Assembly: GCA_029938515.1 (NCBI GenBank)
Contig: JAOZUU010000097.1
Location: forward strand, 1,903-8,442
Direction of reading: 5' to 3'
Source of the DNA: Desulfobacterales bacterium
GTDB lineage: Bacteria; Desulfobacterota; Desulfobacteria; Desulfobacterales; QNYZ01
Length of the DNA stretch: 6,540 nt
Below, in pieces: positions 1 to 6,540 of this stretch. The first letter of the stretch is position 1. Each line of letters opens with the position of its first letter. The notes under the pieces were generated by a model, which was not told the DNA's origin, made no database searches, and saw nothing but the letters and a program-made list of their open reading frames with translations. The position numbers and the translations under genes were made by a program.

Positions 1-1338
1 TTATCCATTCACTGAAAAACTACTATTGTAGTTGATTTCCCGTTTACGGGAAAAGAAGCCCGCGTCAATGATACGGCCGATATGACGCAATCTAAACTGC
101 AGGGGATCCTTGTCATGATCGAGACCCTTTTCACATTTATCGATCATCTCGGCCATCAGAGCCCCTGCCACCGGGGCATTTTTGTACTGGTTACCACTGC
201 TGCCAATGGCCATGTAATAACCCGGCAGATCCGATTTATCGTAGATGGGAATCCAGTCGTCGGAACAATCGTACAGATCTGCAACTCCCCGTGGCTGGTT
301 GGGGATCGTCATGGTAGGCACCCGCCGGGCACATCGGTAGCACTGGGCTTTCCATTGGGCATCGCTGAGCTGGTTGTCCCGTCCGGGACCGCCCTTGCCG
401 GCATAAAATTCATCCGGATCGACCCATTCCTGGGGATCGCATTCCGGGTCCTCGCTGCCGATAAGAAACATATTCCCCACTTCCGGGCGATAATAACAGC
501 CGATGTCCCCATCGGAGGTGTGATAGCCGTCATTTAGATAATCGTACTCTTCCGGTGAGGGGCAGTACATGACTTCATGGCGAAGGGCTTTGGTTTTGAT
601 GTTACATCCTTCCCAGACACCTTTGGCCATCTGATTGATTTTATACGAATGGGGACCGGCCACGTTGACTACCACGGGTGCGTCGTATTCCGTACCGTCT
701 TTTAAAGTAATCCCCGTCACCCGTTCGCCATTATCACGAACCGCCACCACTTCCACGTTAAAAATAAATTCGCTTCCCCGGGTCTCGGCCGCCCGCATGA
801 TGTTGTGGGCGGATAGCTCGGGATCGCTCATATACCCGCCTTCGGGGCAAAAGATCGCTCCTTCCAGCATGCGGGTGGATTCGTCAAAAAATTTAGGGTC
901 TTCCGGACGCTGCACGGGCCAGAATTCGTGTAAATCGTAGACGGAAACCATCTCCTTTATCTTCTCCACGCTCCACTCTTCATATTCAACCCCCACGGCA
1001 TCGTAGTTTTTCTGAACTTTGCGCCAGTCATGCCCCTGGGACTTGAGCAGGATGGAGCCGGTGTTCATAAATTTGGCCAGGCCTTTTTCGTCCTTGACGC
1101 TCCCCAGATATTTTTCCCAGTCCAGCCAGTACTTAAATCCCTCGTAGGCCATGGCCACGCCGTCCTCGGTGGAGTAATGCGCCCGCACGATGGCACACGA
1201 TGCCGCCGTCGAACCCATCCCGGCGTCGGATAGTTTATCCACGGTTAATGTTTTATAACCCATTTGCGCCAGCTCGTAGGCGATGGGGCAGCCGATAACA
1301 CCGGCCCCGATAATGATCGCGTCGTATTTTTTATTCAT
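1..1338 (-). CDS. FAD-dependent oxidoreductase of the DAO / sarcosine-dimethylglycine dehydrogenase-like family
   Basis: Complete 445-residue protein, ATG at 1338, TAA at 1-3. The N-terminus has a Rossmann FAD-binding motif (IIIGAGVIG, residues 8-16) and an acidic residue ending the second strand (D34), followed by STAASCAIVRAHYS (43-56), which matches the flavin-contacting AIVR segment of SoxB-like amine oxidases. NVAGPHS (225-231) and the C-terminal GSSGNQYKNAPVAG (379-392) are the later FAD contacts of the DAO fold. No signal peptide or membrane segment is seen, so it is probably cytoplasmic. Where SoxB carries its FMN-linking His (GGILRHDA), the ungapped match here reads GGYMSDPE, so that His is absent and noncovalent FAD alone is likely. 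The gene follows soxG in the same direction after a 145-base gap, suggesting a role in oxidising sarcosine, dimethylglycine or a similar secondary or tertiary amine. The family call is secure. The substrate, and whether it is an oxidase or a dehydrogenase, are inference. Confidence 0.88.
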   Translation of the reverse strand: MNKKYDAIIIGAGVIGCPIAYELAQMGYKTLTVDKLSDAGMGSTAASCAIVRAHYSTEDGVAMAYEGFKYWLDWEKYLGSVKDEKGLAKFMNTGSILLKSQGHDWRKVQKNYDAVGVEYEEWSVEKIKEMVSVYDLHEFWPVQRPEDPKFFDESTRMLEGAIFCPEGGYMSDPELSAHNIMRAAETRGSEFIFNVEVVAVRDNGERVTGITLKDGTEYDAPVVVNVAGPHSYKINQMAKGVWEGCNIKTKALRHEVMYCPSPEEYDYLNDGYHTSDGDIGCYYRPEVGNMFLIGSEDPECDPQEWVDPDEFYAGKGGPGRDNQLSDAQWKAQCYRCARRVPTMTIPNQPRGVADLYDCSDDWIPIYDKSDLPGYYMAIGSSGNQYKNAPVAGALMAEMIDKCEKGLDHDKDPLQFRLRHIGRIIDAGFFSRKREINYNSSFSVNG

Positions 1339-1341
1339 GGT

Positions 1342-1351
1342 ACCTCCTCCC
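1342..1351 (-). promoter_or_regulatory. Strong Shine-Dalgarno for the DAO-family gene
   Basis: On the minus strand the bases before the ATG at 1338 read GGGAGGAGGTACC. They hold a near-perfect AGGAGGT anti-SD match (1348-1342) close to the start and a second GGGAGG (1351-1346) seven bases from it. This is the strongest ribosome binding site in the window and it fixes the start codon. It suggests the gene is translated independently of soxG. Confidence 0.8.
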
Positions 1352-1397
1352 TGACTTTCAGTTCAATGTCCGTTAACTTAAAGTTTCGGTAACGAGT

Positions 1398-1469
1398 TGT
1401 AGGAGCGAGCTCTGCTCGCGATTGCTGGAGCCTTAACAACATTTATCGCGAGCAGAGCTCGCTCCTACA
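1398..1469. repeat. BIME-like element: two REP palindromes in perfect inverted orientation
   Basis: Two 25-base arms (1398-1422 and 1445-1469) are exact reverse complements, separated by a 22-base spacer (1423-1444). Each arm is itself a small palindrome, GCGAGC-TCT-GCTCGC (left arm 1405-1419; right arm 1448-1462), preceded by a GTAG head on its 5' side (left 1399-1402). A GTAG head plus a GC-rich stem is the layout of REP sequences recognised by RAYT (REP-associated tyrosine) transposases, and an inverted pair is the BIME arrangement. It starts 14 bases after the soxG stop codon in the transcription direction, a common place for such elements. In RNA it could fold as one 25-bp stem or two short hairpins, and so may stabilise the sox transcript or reduce read-through. 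No RAYT gene lies in the window. Confidence 0.85.
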
Positions 1470-1483
1470 GATTAAAATTTCTT

Positions 1484-2140
1484 CTATTTCAGCTGTTCCA
1501 ACCATCTTTTAAAAGCAGCCTCGCCCGCCGGGCGCAAGTTAAACGCTTTACCGGCTTCCAAAATTGCCGCCACCATATCGTGCGCGTATCCCCGGGAACA
1601 GGTCAACAGAATACCGGGCTGTTCAGCGCCATTGGCCATGACGACTATCTGGCAGGGAACGTGGACGAACGGTCCCTGGATAAGGAAAGGGGGCGTTCCG
1701 TCCAGGTCGGACAAATCAAGGGCCGTCAATTTCTCGGCAATCGCAAAGGTCTTTTCCCCCGTTAAGGCCAGAAAAGCGGTGGCATCGGTCACATCCGTGT
1801 AGGCCGTCTCCGGCGGCATTTCTGCTTCCTCTCCCGACAGATGCCAGATAGCCGCCTGGGTATTGTTCATACGATTGATCATCACGCCGTTTTTTATAAT
1901 GCACCCACCGGGTTGTTCCGGAACGGGAATCCCCAGCGGTTTCCATTTGCCCCTATCGCCATTTGGGTCACTGTCTTGAAGATCCCATCTAATGCAGTGT
2001 GACAAGTCAACCAGATGGGGGCCATCGCCCTCATTTTCATATTCCAGCGCAACGACCCAGTGCCCGCGCCTTTCCTCTTTGACCGGCCGCATGTTGAATG
2101 CCACCGGTGACCGTCTTATTATTTCCTTTTTCATCGTCAT
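1484..2140 (-). CDS. soxG: Sarcosine oxidase gamma subunit (SoxG)
   Basis: A 218-residue protein, TAG stop at 1484-1486, close to the roughly 200 residues usual for the gamma subunit. It begins with a basic stretch and RSP (residues 10-12), a conserved N-terminal feature of SoxG. The middle and C-terminus resemble a reduced GcvT fold: TDVTDATAFLALTGEK (115-130), then LTALDLSDLD (138-147), then CSRGYAHDMVAAILEAG (181-197) and NLRP (201-204). The gamma subunit is a structural part of the cytoplasmic alpha-beta-gamma-delta complex and packs against SoxA and SoxB; it binds no cofactor of its own. The start lies one base past the soxA stop. Two starts are possible: M1 at 2140, or M3 at 2134, which is better spaced (6 bases) from GTGAG at 2145-2141 and would give 216 residues. 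Identity rests on these motifs together with the operon position. Confidence 0.88.
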   Translation of the reverse strand: MTMKKEIIRRSPVAFNMRPVKEERRGHWVVALEYENEGDGPHLVDLSHCIRWDLQDSDPNGDRGKWKPLGIPVPEQPGGCIIKNGVMINRMNNTQAAIWHLSGEEAEMPPETAYTDVTDATAFLALTGEKTFAIAEKLTALDLSDLDGTPPFLIQGPFVHVPCQIVVMANGAEQPGILLTCSRGYAHDMVAAILEAGKAFNLRPAGEAAFKRWLEQLK

Positions 2141-2141
2141 C

Positions 2142-5063
2142 TCACATCTTCATCCGTTTACCGTCAGGATCGTAAAAAGGCATGTCAGCCACTTTTGCGG
2201 TTATTAGTCGGCCATTACAGTCATCTTCATAAATATTGAATTGCGTGTCGATCTTGCTCAGCTCGTCTTCCACCAGGACCATGCCGACCGGTTCGTTCAG
2301 GGTATCACTGAATCGGGCGGTACACACGTACCCGCGAATTTTTGTATCCACAATAATCGACCCGTCCCTGGGAGTCGGCAAGGCCGCATCGGCCATCTTG
2401 ATCCCCACCAGTTTCAGACGCCCTTTTTGTTTTTCGGTGTCCTCTAAAGCCACGGCGCCGACGGTTTTGGCGGACGGCTTGCGGTTCCACAAAAAACCGA
2501 GACCCACGTCATGCAGGGTGGTACGCTGTTCGGATTCGGAACCGATGATCAAATGACCTTTTTCCAGCCGCAGGGTGCTTTGTGCCTCCAATCCAAAATT
2601 TTGAACCCCGAATTCCTGCCCCGCTTCTTCGAGGATATCCCAAAGGGCCTGCATATAAGAGGCGGGAACATGAAATTCGTAAGAGAGTTCTCCCACGAAT
2701 CCCAGGCGCATGGCCCGGGCCGGAATACTGTCGGCAATCATGAATTCGCGATATCCGATATACGGAAACGCCCCGTTGGAGACATCGGCAGCGGTTATCT
2801 TTTCCAGTACCTTGCGGGCGTTGGGACCGGCCAGGTTGATGACGCCGTAAGCATCGGTCAGGTTGACCAGGTTAAAATTCCATCCATCGTAACGGGTGTG
2901 GAAGCGAATCCACTCCACCGTTTGACCGGCACGACCGGTGGACGTGGTAAAATAATAATCATTATCTCCCCGTTTGACCACGACGCCATCATCGATAATA
3001 CAGCCGTCTTCGTTACACATGGCCGAATACTTGATCTTGCCGTCGATCATCTTTTCCATGTTGCTGACATACACACGCTGCAAGGCTTTTAAGGCATCCG
3101 GTCCGTGGATACGAAACTTTCCCAGGGTGGACGCATCGAGCATACCAACATTGCTGCGCACATTATTGATTTCAGCGCGGGCATTCACATCCTCCGAAAA
3201 TCGCCGTATCCGGTTCCAGACGCCGATCCGCTCCATCTTCCCGCCGGTCGCCTCCTGGGAATCGTGCAGGGCCGTGCGTTTGCTCATGTCATGCTGGCTG
3301 CCCGCATAGGTGGCCAGCAGCGTCGGTACCAGCGGTGCCCGTACCGTGGTCGGCCGTGGCTCCGTATCCGGAGACTGTTGGGTCTGGGCCACGTAAAGGG
3401 GCAGGTTGTGACCGGGGATCCCGCCCTGTCCGGGCCCAGTGCCGGCGGAAGTGAACCGCTTGATCAATTCGGGCACGTCAAACCCATAAGCCATGGCCTG
3501 GTCGACATTTTTCAGGGTGGTATCTTCATCGAAACAGATAAACGTTTTTTTACCCTTGACCGCTGCGGAAACCACTTTCGCCCCCCGTACCGGTCCGGGA
3601 AATGCATCCATCCGGGTTTTGATTGTTTCGATTTCCTTGTCCATATTAATGCCGCAATCAGCGGCCGCCGCCATCCCGGCCAGTCGGCCCGATATTTCGA
3701 TTTCCACGGAATCCTGCAGGCCCAGCATCCGGCCGGCCGGATGGATCCCATCGGGCGGGTTATCGGGAAGAAAGAATCCGGTATGATGATCGTACCGTAA
3801 TTTTACCTGGCGCATACTCAACAGACTGGTCAACGGGGTCTGGCCGGCGGATGCGACCAGGAGGTTGCAATCAAATGTTTGTCGCCGGATACCGGTCACG
3901 GGGCCCAGGATGACCCCTTTCAACCGCTTGCCGCCGTGGGCTTCCGTGGCCATCCATCCCCGATAAAAAGGAATGTCTCTTTGGGCCAAAGCGTCTGTCA
4001 GCGATTCATCCTGGCCGTCCTGACGGGTATCGGCGACACAGGCGATTTCAAGTCCCAGGTCGGCCAGATCCACGGCCGCCTCCAGTCCCAGATCATCACC
4101 GATGGAAAACACGGCCCGTTTCCCGGGCAAAAGGCCCCAGGTTCGCGCCAGGCGGTGGGCGCATCCCACCTGCATGATGCCGGGCCGATCATTATTTTCA
4201 AATAACAGCGGACGCTCAATACAACCGGTGGCGATGACCAGACTCCGGGCCCTGATTTCGATATAGCGTTCATCAAACGGGTCCGTTTTGTCCCCGCGTT
4301 GGAAAGCGGTTACCAAATGGTCGTTATAATTCCCCACCACGGCGGTATGGGTAAACGACCGGATATTCGGTGTTGTTTCGACTTTCTCGGCCAGTTCCCA
4401 GGCTCTCCGGTACAAAGGGATATCTCCCTCGTAGGCCGTCGGCCGGTAATCGAAAACGCCACCCAGCCATGGGCGATTTTCCAATAAGATAACCCGAAGT
4501 CCATGCTCAGCCGCCGACAGGGCGGCCGTCATGCCGGCCGGGCCACCACCGATGACGCACACATCAGTCGTGGGATAGATCTCATCGAAATGACCCGGCA
4601 TTCTAAAATCCGGGTTCATCACCCCCAGGCCGGCCGCTTTCCGAATATTTTTAATGGCCAGGGGCCAGATTTTCGCCGGTTTATGCAAGGTGCGGTAGTA
4701 AAAACCGGCCGGCATGGCAAAACTGAGATTGTCCATAAAGGCCATGGGATCTATGTCCGCTGTTTTGCCGGCGACATTTTGAGCGACAACTTCCATTCCG
4801 TCCCGGGCAGGTGTGTTCTCCACCCGGACATTGGGCATGTCGTTTACCTGCATCATCGTATTGCTGCATTCGCCATCCAGGCTGTACAACCCCCGTGGGC
4901 GATGATACTTTAGGCTTCGAGAAAAAATTCGCACGCCGTTGGCGTACAATAGCGTGGCAATCGTATCCCCGGCAACGCCCTGATACGATTTGCGGCCATA
5001 CCTGATCGACACCTTTTGAGACGGCCGAATTCGAAATGTTTCCAGCGGATTGATCCTGTTCAT
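2142..5063 (-). CDS. soxA: Sarcosine oxidase alpha subunit (SoxA)
   Basis: A 973-residue protein, ATG at 5063, TGA at 2142-2144, normal length for the alpha subunit. Domains in order: a ferredoxin-like N-terminal domain (about 1-95) with FSRSLKYHRPRGLYS (47-61) but without cluster cysteines, as usual in SoxA; a first dinucleotide-binding fold, DVCVIGGGPAG (167-177) with E195 ending strand two; a second Rossmann half around FSIGDDLGLEAA (319-330); a linker ending near residue 570; then TYAGSQHDMSKRTALHD (585-601); and a GcvT-like aminomethyltransferase domain (about 615-965) with LDASTLGKFRIHGPDA (642-657), CIIDDGVV (688-695), INLAGPNARKVL (742-753), GFVGELSYEFHVP (788-800) and TLRLEKGHLI (830-839). 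The family's role is to bind NAD(+) and pass the methyl-derived carbon to tetrahydrofolate, giving 5,10-methylene-THF. D691/D692 are candidate folate-site acids by analogy. In-frame codons continue upstream to 5210, but those residues overlap soxD and lack SoxA character, so the later ATG was chosen. Confidence 0.95.
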   Translation of the reverse strand: MNRINPLETFRIRPSQKVSIRYGRKSYQGVAGDTIATLLYANGVRIFSRSLKYHRPRGLYSLDGECSNTMMQVNDMPNVRVENTPARDGMEVVAQNVAGKTADIDPMAFMDNLSFAMPAGFYYRTLHKPAKIWPLAIKNIRKAAGLGVMNPDFRMPGHFDEIYPTTDVCVIGGGPAGMTAALSAAEHGLRVILLENRPWLGGVFDYRPTAYEGDIPLYRRAWELAEKVETTPNIRSFTHTAVVGNYNDHLVTAFQRGDKTDPFDERYIEIRARSLVIATGCIERPLLFENNDRPGIMQVGCAHRLARTWGLLPGKRAVFSIGDDLGLEAAVDLADLGLEIACVADTRQDGQDESLTDALAQRDIPFYRGWMATEAHGGKRLKGVILGPVTGIRRQTFDCNLLVASAGQTPLTSLLSMRQVKLRYDHHTGFFLPDNPPDGIHPAGRMLGLQDSVEIEISGRLAGMAAAADCGINMDKEIETIKTRMDAFPGPVRGAKVVSAAVKGKKTFICFDEDTTLKNVDQAMAYGFDVPELIKRFTSAGTGPGQGGIPGHNLPLYVAQTQQSPDTEPRPTTVRAPLVPTLLATYAGSQHDMSKRTALHDSQEATGGKMERIGVWNRIRRFSEDVNARAEINNVRSNVGMLDASTLGKFRIHGPDALKALQRVYVSNMEKMIDGKIKYSAMCNEDGCIIDDGVVVKRGDNDYYFTTSTGRAGQTVEWIRFHTRYDGWNFNLVNLTDAYGVINLAGPNARKVLEKITAADVSNGAFPYIGYREFMIADSIPARAMRLGFVGELSYEFHVPASYMQALWDILEEAGQEFGVQNFGLEAQSTLRLEKGHLIIGSESEQRTTLHDVGLGFLWNRKPSAKTVGAVALEDTEKQKGRLKLVGIKMADAALPTPRDGSIIVDTKIRGYVCTARFSDTLNEPVGMVLVEDELSKIDTQFNIYEDDCNGRLITAKVADMPFYDPDGKRMKM

Positions 5064-5075
5064 TATTCCTTCTCC
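5061..5075 (-). promoter_or_regulatory. Overlapping soxD stop / soxA start (TAATG) with its ribosome binding site
   Basis: On the minus strand the sequence reads GGAGAAGGAATAATG. The soxD stop TAA (5065-5063) shares its last A with the soxA ATG (5063-5061). GGAG (5075-5072) lies eight bases before the start and is encoded within the last soxD codons. This is a classic arrangement for translational coupling, which would keep the two subunits in balance, and it supports the soxA start at 5063. Confidence 0.82.
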
Positions 5076-5350
5076 AACGGCGGGTTGGGTCCTTTTTCCA
5101 TGGTCTCGACTTGCACTTCCAGATTCCGGGTAGTGTCCCGGGAAGTGGTAAACCAGACACCGCAACCGCTGCGATGGATCCACCACTCCCTGGCCACGCC
5201 GGCGACGCATTGATTCATATGGACATAATCACACCAGTCGCCGGGTGAAAGTGCTTCTTCATCCGGCCGGGGTCCTTTGTCCTCGCCGCCGAAACCAAAT
5301 TCATAGGCATTGCGTGGACCGCAAATCGGACAGGTGATGATAAATGACAT
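5063..5350 (-). CDS. soxD: Sarcosine oxidase delta subunit (SoxD)
   Basis: A 95-residue cytoplasmic protein, the usual delta-subunit size. It starts MSFIITCPICGPRN, the hallmark of SoxD, followed by EFGFGGE (17-23), the conserved ALSPGDWCDY (33-42) and WWIHRSGCGVWF (56-67). The four zinc ligands of the family are present: C7, C10, H59 and C63. The subunit is structural and holds Zn(2+) in the sarcosine oxidase tetramer. The ATG at 5350 was chosen because AGGAG (5362-5358) sits seven bases upstream and because the family begins just before the first Cys pair. A TTG at 5368 would add six residues (MNRRNT) that are not SoxD-like and would overlap soxB. With the chosen start, soxB ends 14 bases before it and soxA overlaps its stop by one base. 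H43, H45 and C48 are extra potential metal ligands of unknown significance. Confidence 0.94.
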   Translation of the reverse strand: MSFIITCPICGPRNAYEFGFGGEDKGPRPDEEALSPGDWCDYVHMNQCVAGVAREWWIHRSGCGVWFTTSRDTTRNLEVQVETMEKGPNPPLEKE

Positions 5351-5357
5351 GGTGTTT

Positions 5358-5362
5358 CTCCT
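5358..5362 (-). promoter_or_regulatory. Shine-Dalgarno for soxD
   Basis: AGGAG on the minus strand, seven bases before the ATG at 5350. It lies just beyond the soxB stop codon, within the 14-base soxB-soxD gap. It decides in favour of the ATG over the upstream TTG at 5368. Confidence 0.8.
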
Positions 5363-5364
5363 AT

Positions 5365-6540
5365 TCAATTATCCGCACTATACTGAACCAGCGCGGCGGT
5401 TTCGCCCATCAGACGGTGCTGTTCAAATCGTTTGAGTGTAAACGGCTTGAGTATCTTCGGGCATTCTCCCGTCGCCATGAACTGGGCCATATATTTGCCC
5501 GTCGCGGCGCAGGACTTGAAACCGAAATATCCCCAGCCACAATCCATATAATAACCTTCGATGGGTGCGTTTCCATCCATGATCGGGGCCATGTCCGGGG
5601 TCATATCGGCCAGGCCGGCCCAGTGACGCATGAACTTGATCCCCTTTAGACAGGGCAAAAATTCCGTCAATGCTTCGGCCTGATGCTTGATGTAATGCGT
5701 CGTGGTCTGGGTCGTGTAGCTGGGCCATGGATCCATGTGAGCCCCGGTGGCGATCTCCCCTTTTAAGGTCTGGTTGGCATAGACATGGTAAGCGCCGGAG
5801 GAGATCACATGGTGTAAAAGCGGTTTTAGCGGTTGCGTCACCATGGCCTGGATGGTCAACACGCTGATGGGCAATTTAATCCCAAGCAACCGGTAGGAGA
5901 TATCCGCCGAATAGCCGCCGGCTACGTTTAACACCCGGGGTGTCAGGATCTTACCCTGGGTCGTATCCACGGCGGTTACCCGGCCGTTTCTCACATCAAC
6001 ACCGGTCGCTTCAGTCCCCTGGAAGATGTCGACGCCATGCGTTGCCGCACCCTTGGCCAATCCCCAGACCACGGCATCATGCCGCAAAATACCACCGGCC
6101 GGGTGGAACATTCCCCCATAAATCGGATACCGGGGCCGATCGGAAATATCCAGAGCGGGGATCAGCTCTTTGCATTCCTTTCGGTCGACGATTCGGATGT
6201 CGACACCCTGAAATTGAGCCGAGGCCACATTCATGCGCATGGCCTTTATAGCCGCCTCGCTGTGGGCCAGATTCAAGTTCCCGCAATTATAGAACATCAG
6301 GTTGAAATTGAGTTCCCGGGTCAAAATCGGCCACAGATCCAGCGCTTCCCGATAGAGGGGAAGATTTTCCTGGGTCCGCTGGTTGGCCCGCACGATGGCC
6401 GTATTGCGGCCGGCCCCGCCAAACCCGATATAGCGTTTTTCAATCACCGCGATATCTTTCATGCCGTGCTGGCGCGAAAGAAAATAGGCGGTGGCCAGTC
6501 CATGCAACCCGCCGCCAATGATAACCGCATCATAAGCGGT
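5365..6540 (-). CDS. soxB: Sarcosine oxidase beta subunit (SoxB), N-terminus beyond the window
   Basis: The open frame runs in from the right edge to TGA at 5365-5367, giving 391 visible residues. About 15-20 N-terminal residues are missing compared with the usual length near 405-410; the TTG at 6507 is an internal Leu, not the start. The visible part opens AYDAVIIGGGLHGLATAYFL, the FAD-binding Rossmann motif, with the acidic residue of strand two in AVIEKRY. GRNTAIVRAN (visible residues 44-53) matches the flavin-contact segment of SoxB. GGILRHDAVVWG holds the His (visible residue 154, codon 6079-6081) aligning with His173 of Corynebacterium SoxB, the covalent 8-alpha-histidyl FMN site. Near the C-terminus, DCGWGYFGFKS and KPFTLKRF match the conserved end of the family. 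The subunit binds FAD, where sarcosine is oxidised, and FMN, where oxygen is reduced. YF in place of TG in the CGWGTGGFK motif, and the tail ending YSADN, set it apart from studied enzymes. Confidence 0.93.
   Translation of the reverse strand, partial: TAYDAVIIGGGLHGLATAYFLSRQHGMKDIAVIEKRYIGFGGAGRNTAIVRANQRTQENLPLYREALDLWPILTRELNFNLMFYNCGNLNLAHSEAAIKAMRMNVASAQFQGVDIRIVDRKECKELIPALDISDRPRYPIYGGMFHPAGGILRHDAVVWGLAKGAATHGVDIFQGTEATGVDVRNGRVTAVDTTQGKILTPRVLNVAGGYSADISYRLLGIKLPISVLTIQAMVTQPLKPLLHHVISSGAYHVYANQTLKGEIATGAHMDPWPSYTTQTTTHYIKHQAEALTEFLPCLKGIKFMRHWAGLADMTPDMAPIMDGNAPIEGYYMDCGWGYFGFKSCAATGKYMAQFMATGECPKILKPFTLKRFEQHRLMGETAALVQYSADN

Larger units (their letters stand above)
1339..1483. 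other. 145-base intergenic region between soxG and the DAO-family gene
   Basis: This is the only sizeable non-coding gap in the window. It holds the REP pair at 1398-1469 and the ribosome binding site of the downstream gene. Between them (1352-1397) I looked for a sigma-70 promoter reading leftwards and found no convincing -35/-10 pair. The REP hairpin is not followed by a T-run on either strand, so a classical intrinsic terminator is not supported. Whether the DAO-family gene is co-transcribed with sox or has its own promoter cannot be decided from sequence. Confidence 0.7.

Noticed and set aside
450..500. Claim that the downstream FAD enzyme lacks the oxygen-activating Lys of monomeric sarcosine oxidase
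   Set aside because: The by-eye alignment in this region is ambiguous by a few residues, and the Lys equivalent in SoxB itself is uncertain, so the claim is not supportable without a structural alignment.
1352..1397. Sigma-70 promoter for the DAO-family gene
   Set aside because: AT-rich patches exist, but no -35/-10 pair with acceptable match and spacing could be identified.
1398..1469. Intrinsic transcription terminator
   Set aside because: The stem is strong, but no T-run follows the hairpin in either direction and the loop is 22 bases. The REP-like internal palindromes and GTAG heads explain it better.
2511..3800. Long plus-strand open frames (2511-3092 and 3105-3800) opposite soxA
   Set aside because: They lie wholly antisense to strongly conserved SoxA coding sequence, show no recognisable domain and have no good ribosome binding site. 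They are shadows of the real gene.
4700..5063. [2Fe-2S] cluster in the SoxA N-terminal domain
   Set aside because: The domain has the ferredoxin-like fold signature but only one Cys (C66), so it cannot hold a plant-type cluster; this is normal for SoxA.
5064..5210. 49-residue N-terminal extension of soxA to a start at 5210
   Set aside because: The extension lies inside soxD in another frame and does not resemble SoxA. The ATG at 5063 has a ribosome binding site and matches the family start.
5351..5368. Earlier TTG start for soxD at 5368
   Set aside because: It would overlap the soxB stop and add six non-conserved residues. The ATG at 5350 has AGGAG seven bases upstream.

Overview
The window is a single leftward (minus-strand) gene block. 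It encodes a heterotetrameric sarcosine oxidase of the SoxBDAG type and ends with a separate flavin-dependent amine oxidoreductase. Transcription runs from right to left: soxB (beta; its N-terminus is cut off by the right edge), soxD (delta, zinc-binding), soxA (alpha, NAD- and folate-domain subunit), soxG (gamma), a 145-base gap holding a perfect inverted pair of REP-like palindromes, and then a 445-residue DAO-family FAD enzyme whose stop codon is exactly the left edge of the window.

The four sox genes are packed as a translationally coupled operon: soxB to soxD 14 bases apart, soxD/soxA overlapping by one base (TAATG), soxA/soxG one base apart. The predicted complex oxidises N-methyl groups such as that of sarcosine. 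SoxB carries the substrate flavin site and the histidine expected to bind FMN covalently. SoxA carries NAD(+) and a GcvT-like folate site that receives the released one-carbon unit as 5,10-methylene-tetrahydrofolate. SoxD and SoxG are the small structural subunits. The downstream FAD protein has the same overall fold as SoxB but lacks the FMN-linking histidine. It is plausibly a dehydrogenase for a related N-methylated amine, but its substrate cannot be read from the sequence.

The host looks like a Gram-negative bacterium of moderate GC content. A REP pair with a 5' GTAG head and GCGAGC/GCTCGC stem is the kind mobilised by RAYT transposases, common in Gammaproteobacteria and, to my recollection, also seen in other Proteobacteria-like groups including Desulfobacterota. 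The Sox proteins differ in several motifs from the well-studied Corynebacterium and Stenotrophomonas enzymes, so they belong to a divergent clade. I cannot fix the taxon from this sequence alone. I do not see a wholly novel system here. The points most worth following up are the divergent SoxB active-site motifs, the extra FAD enzyme, and the REP pair between it and soxG.
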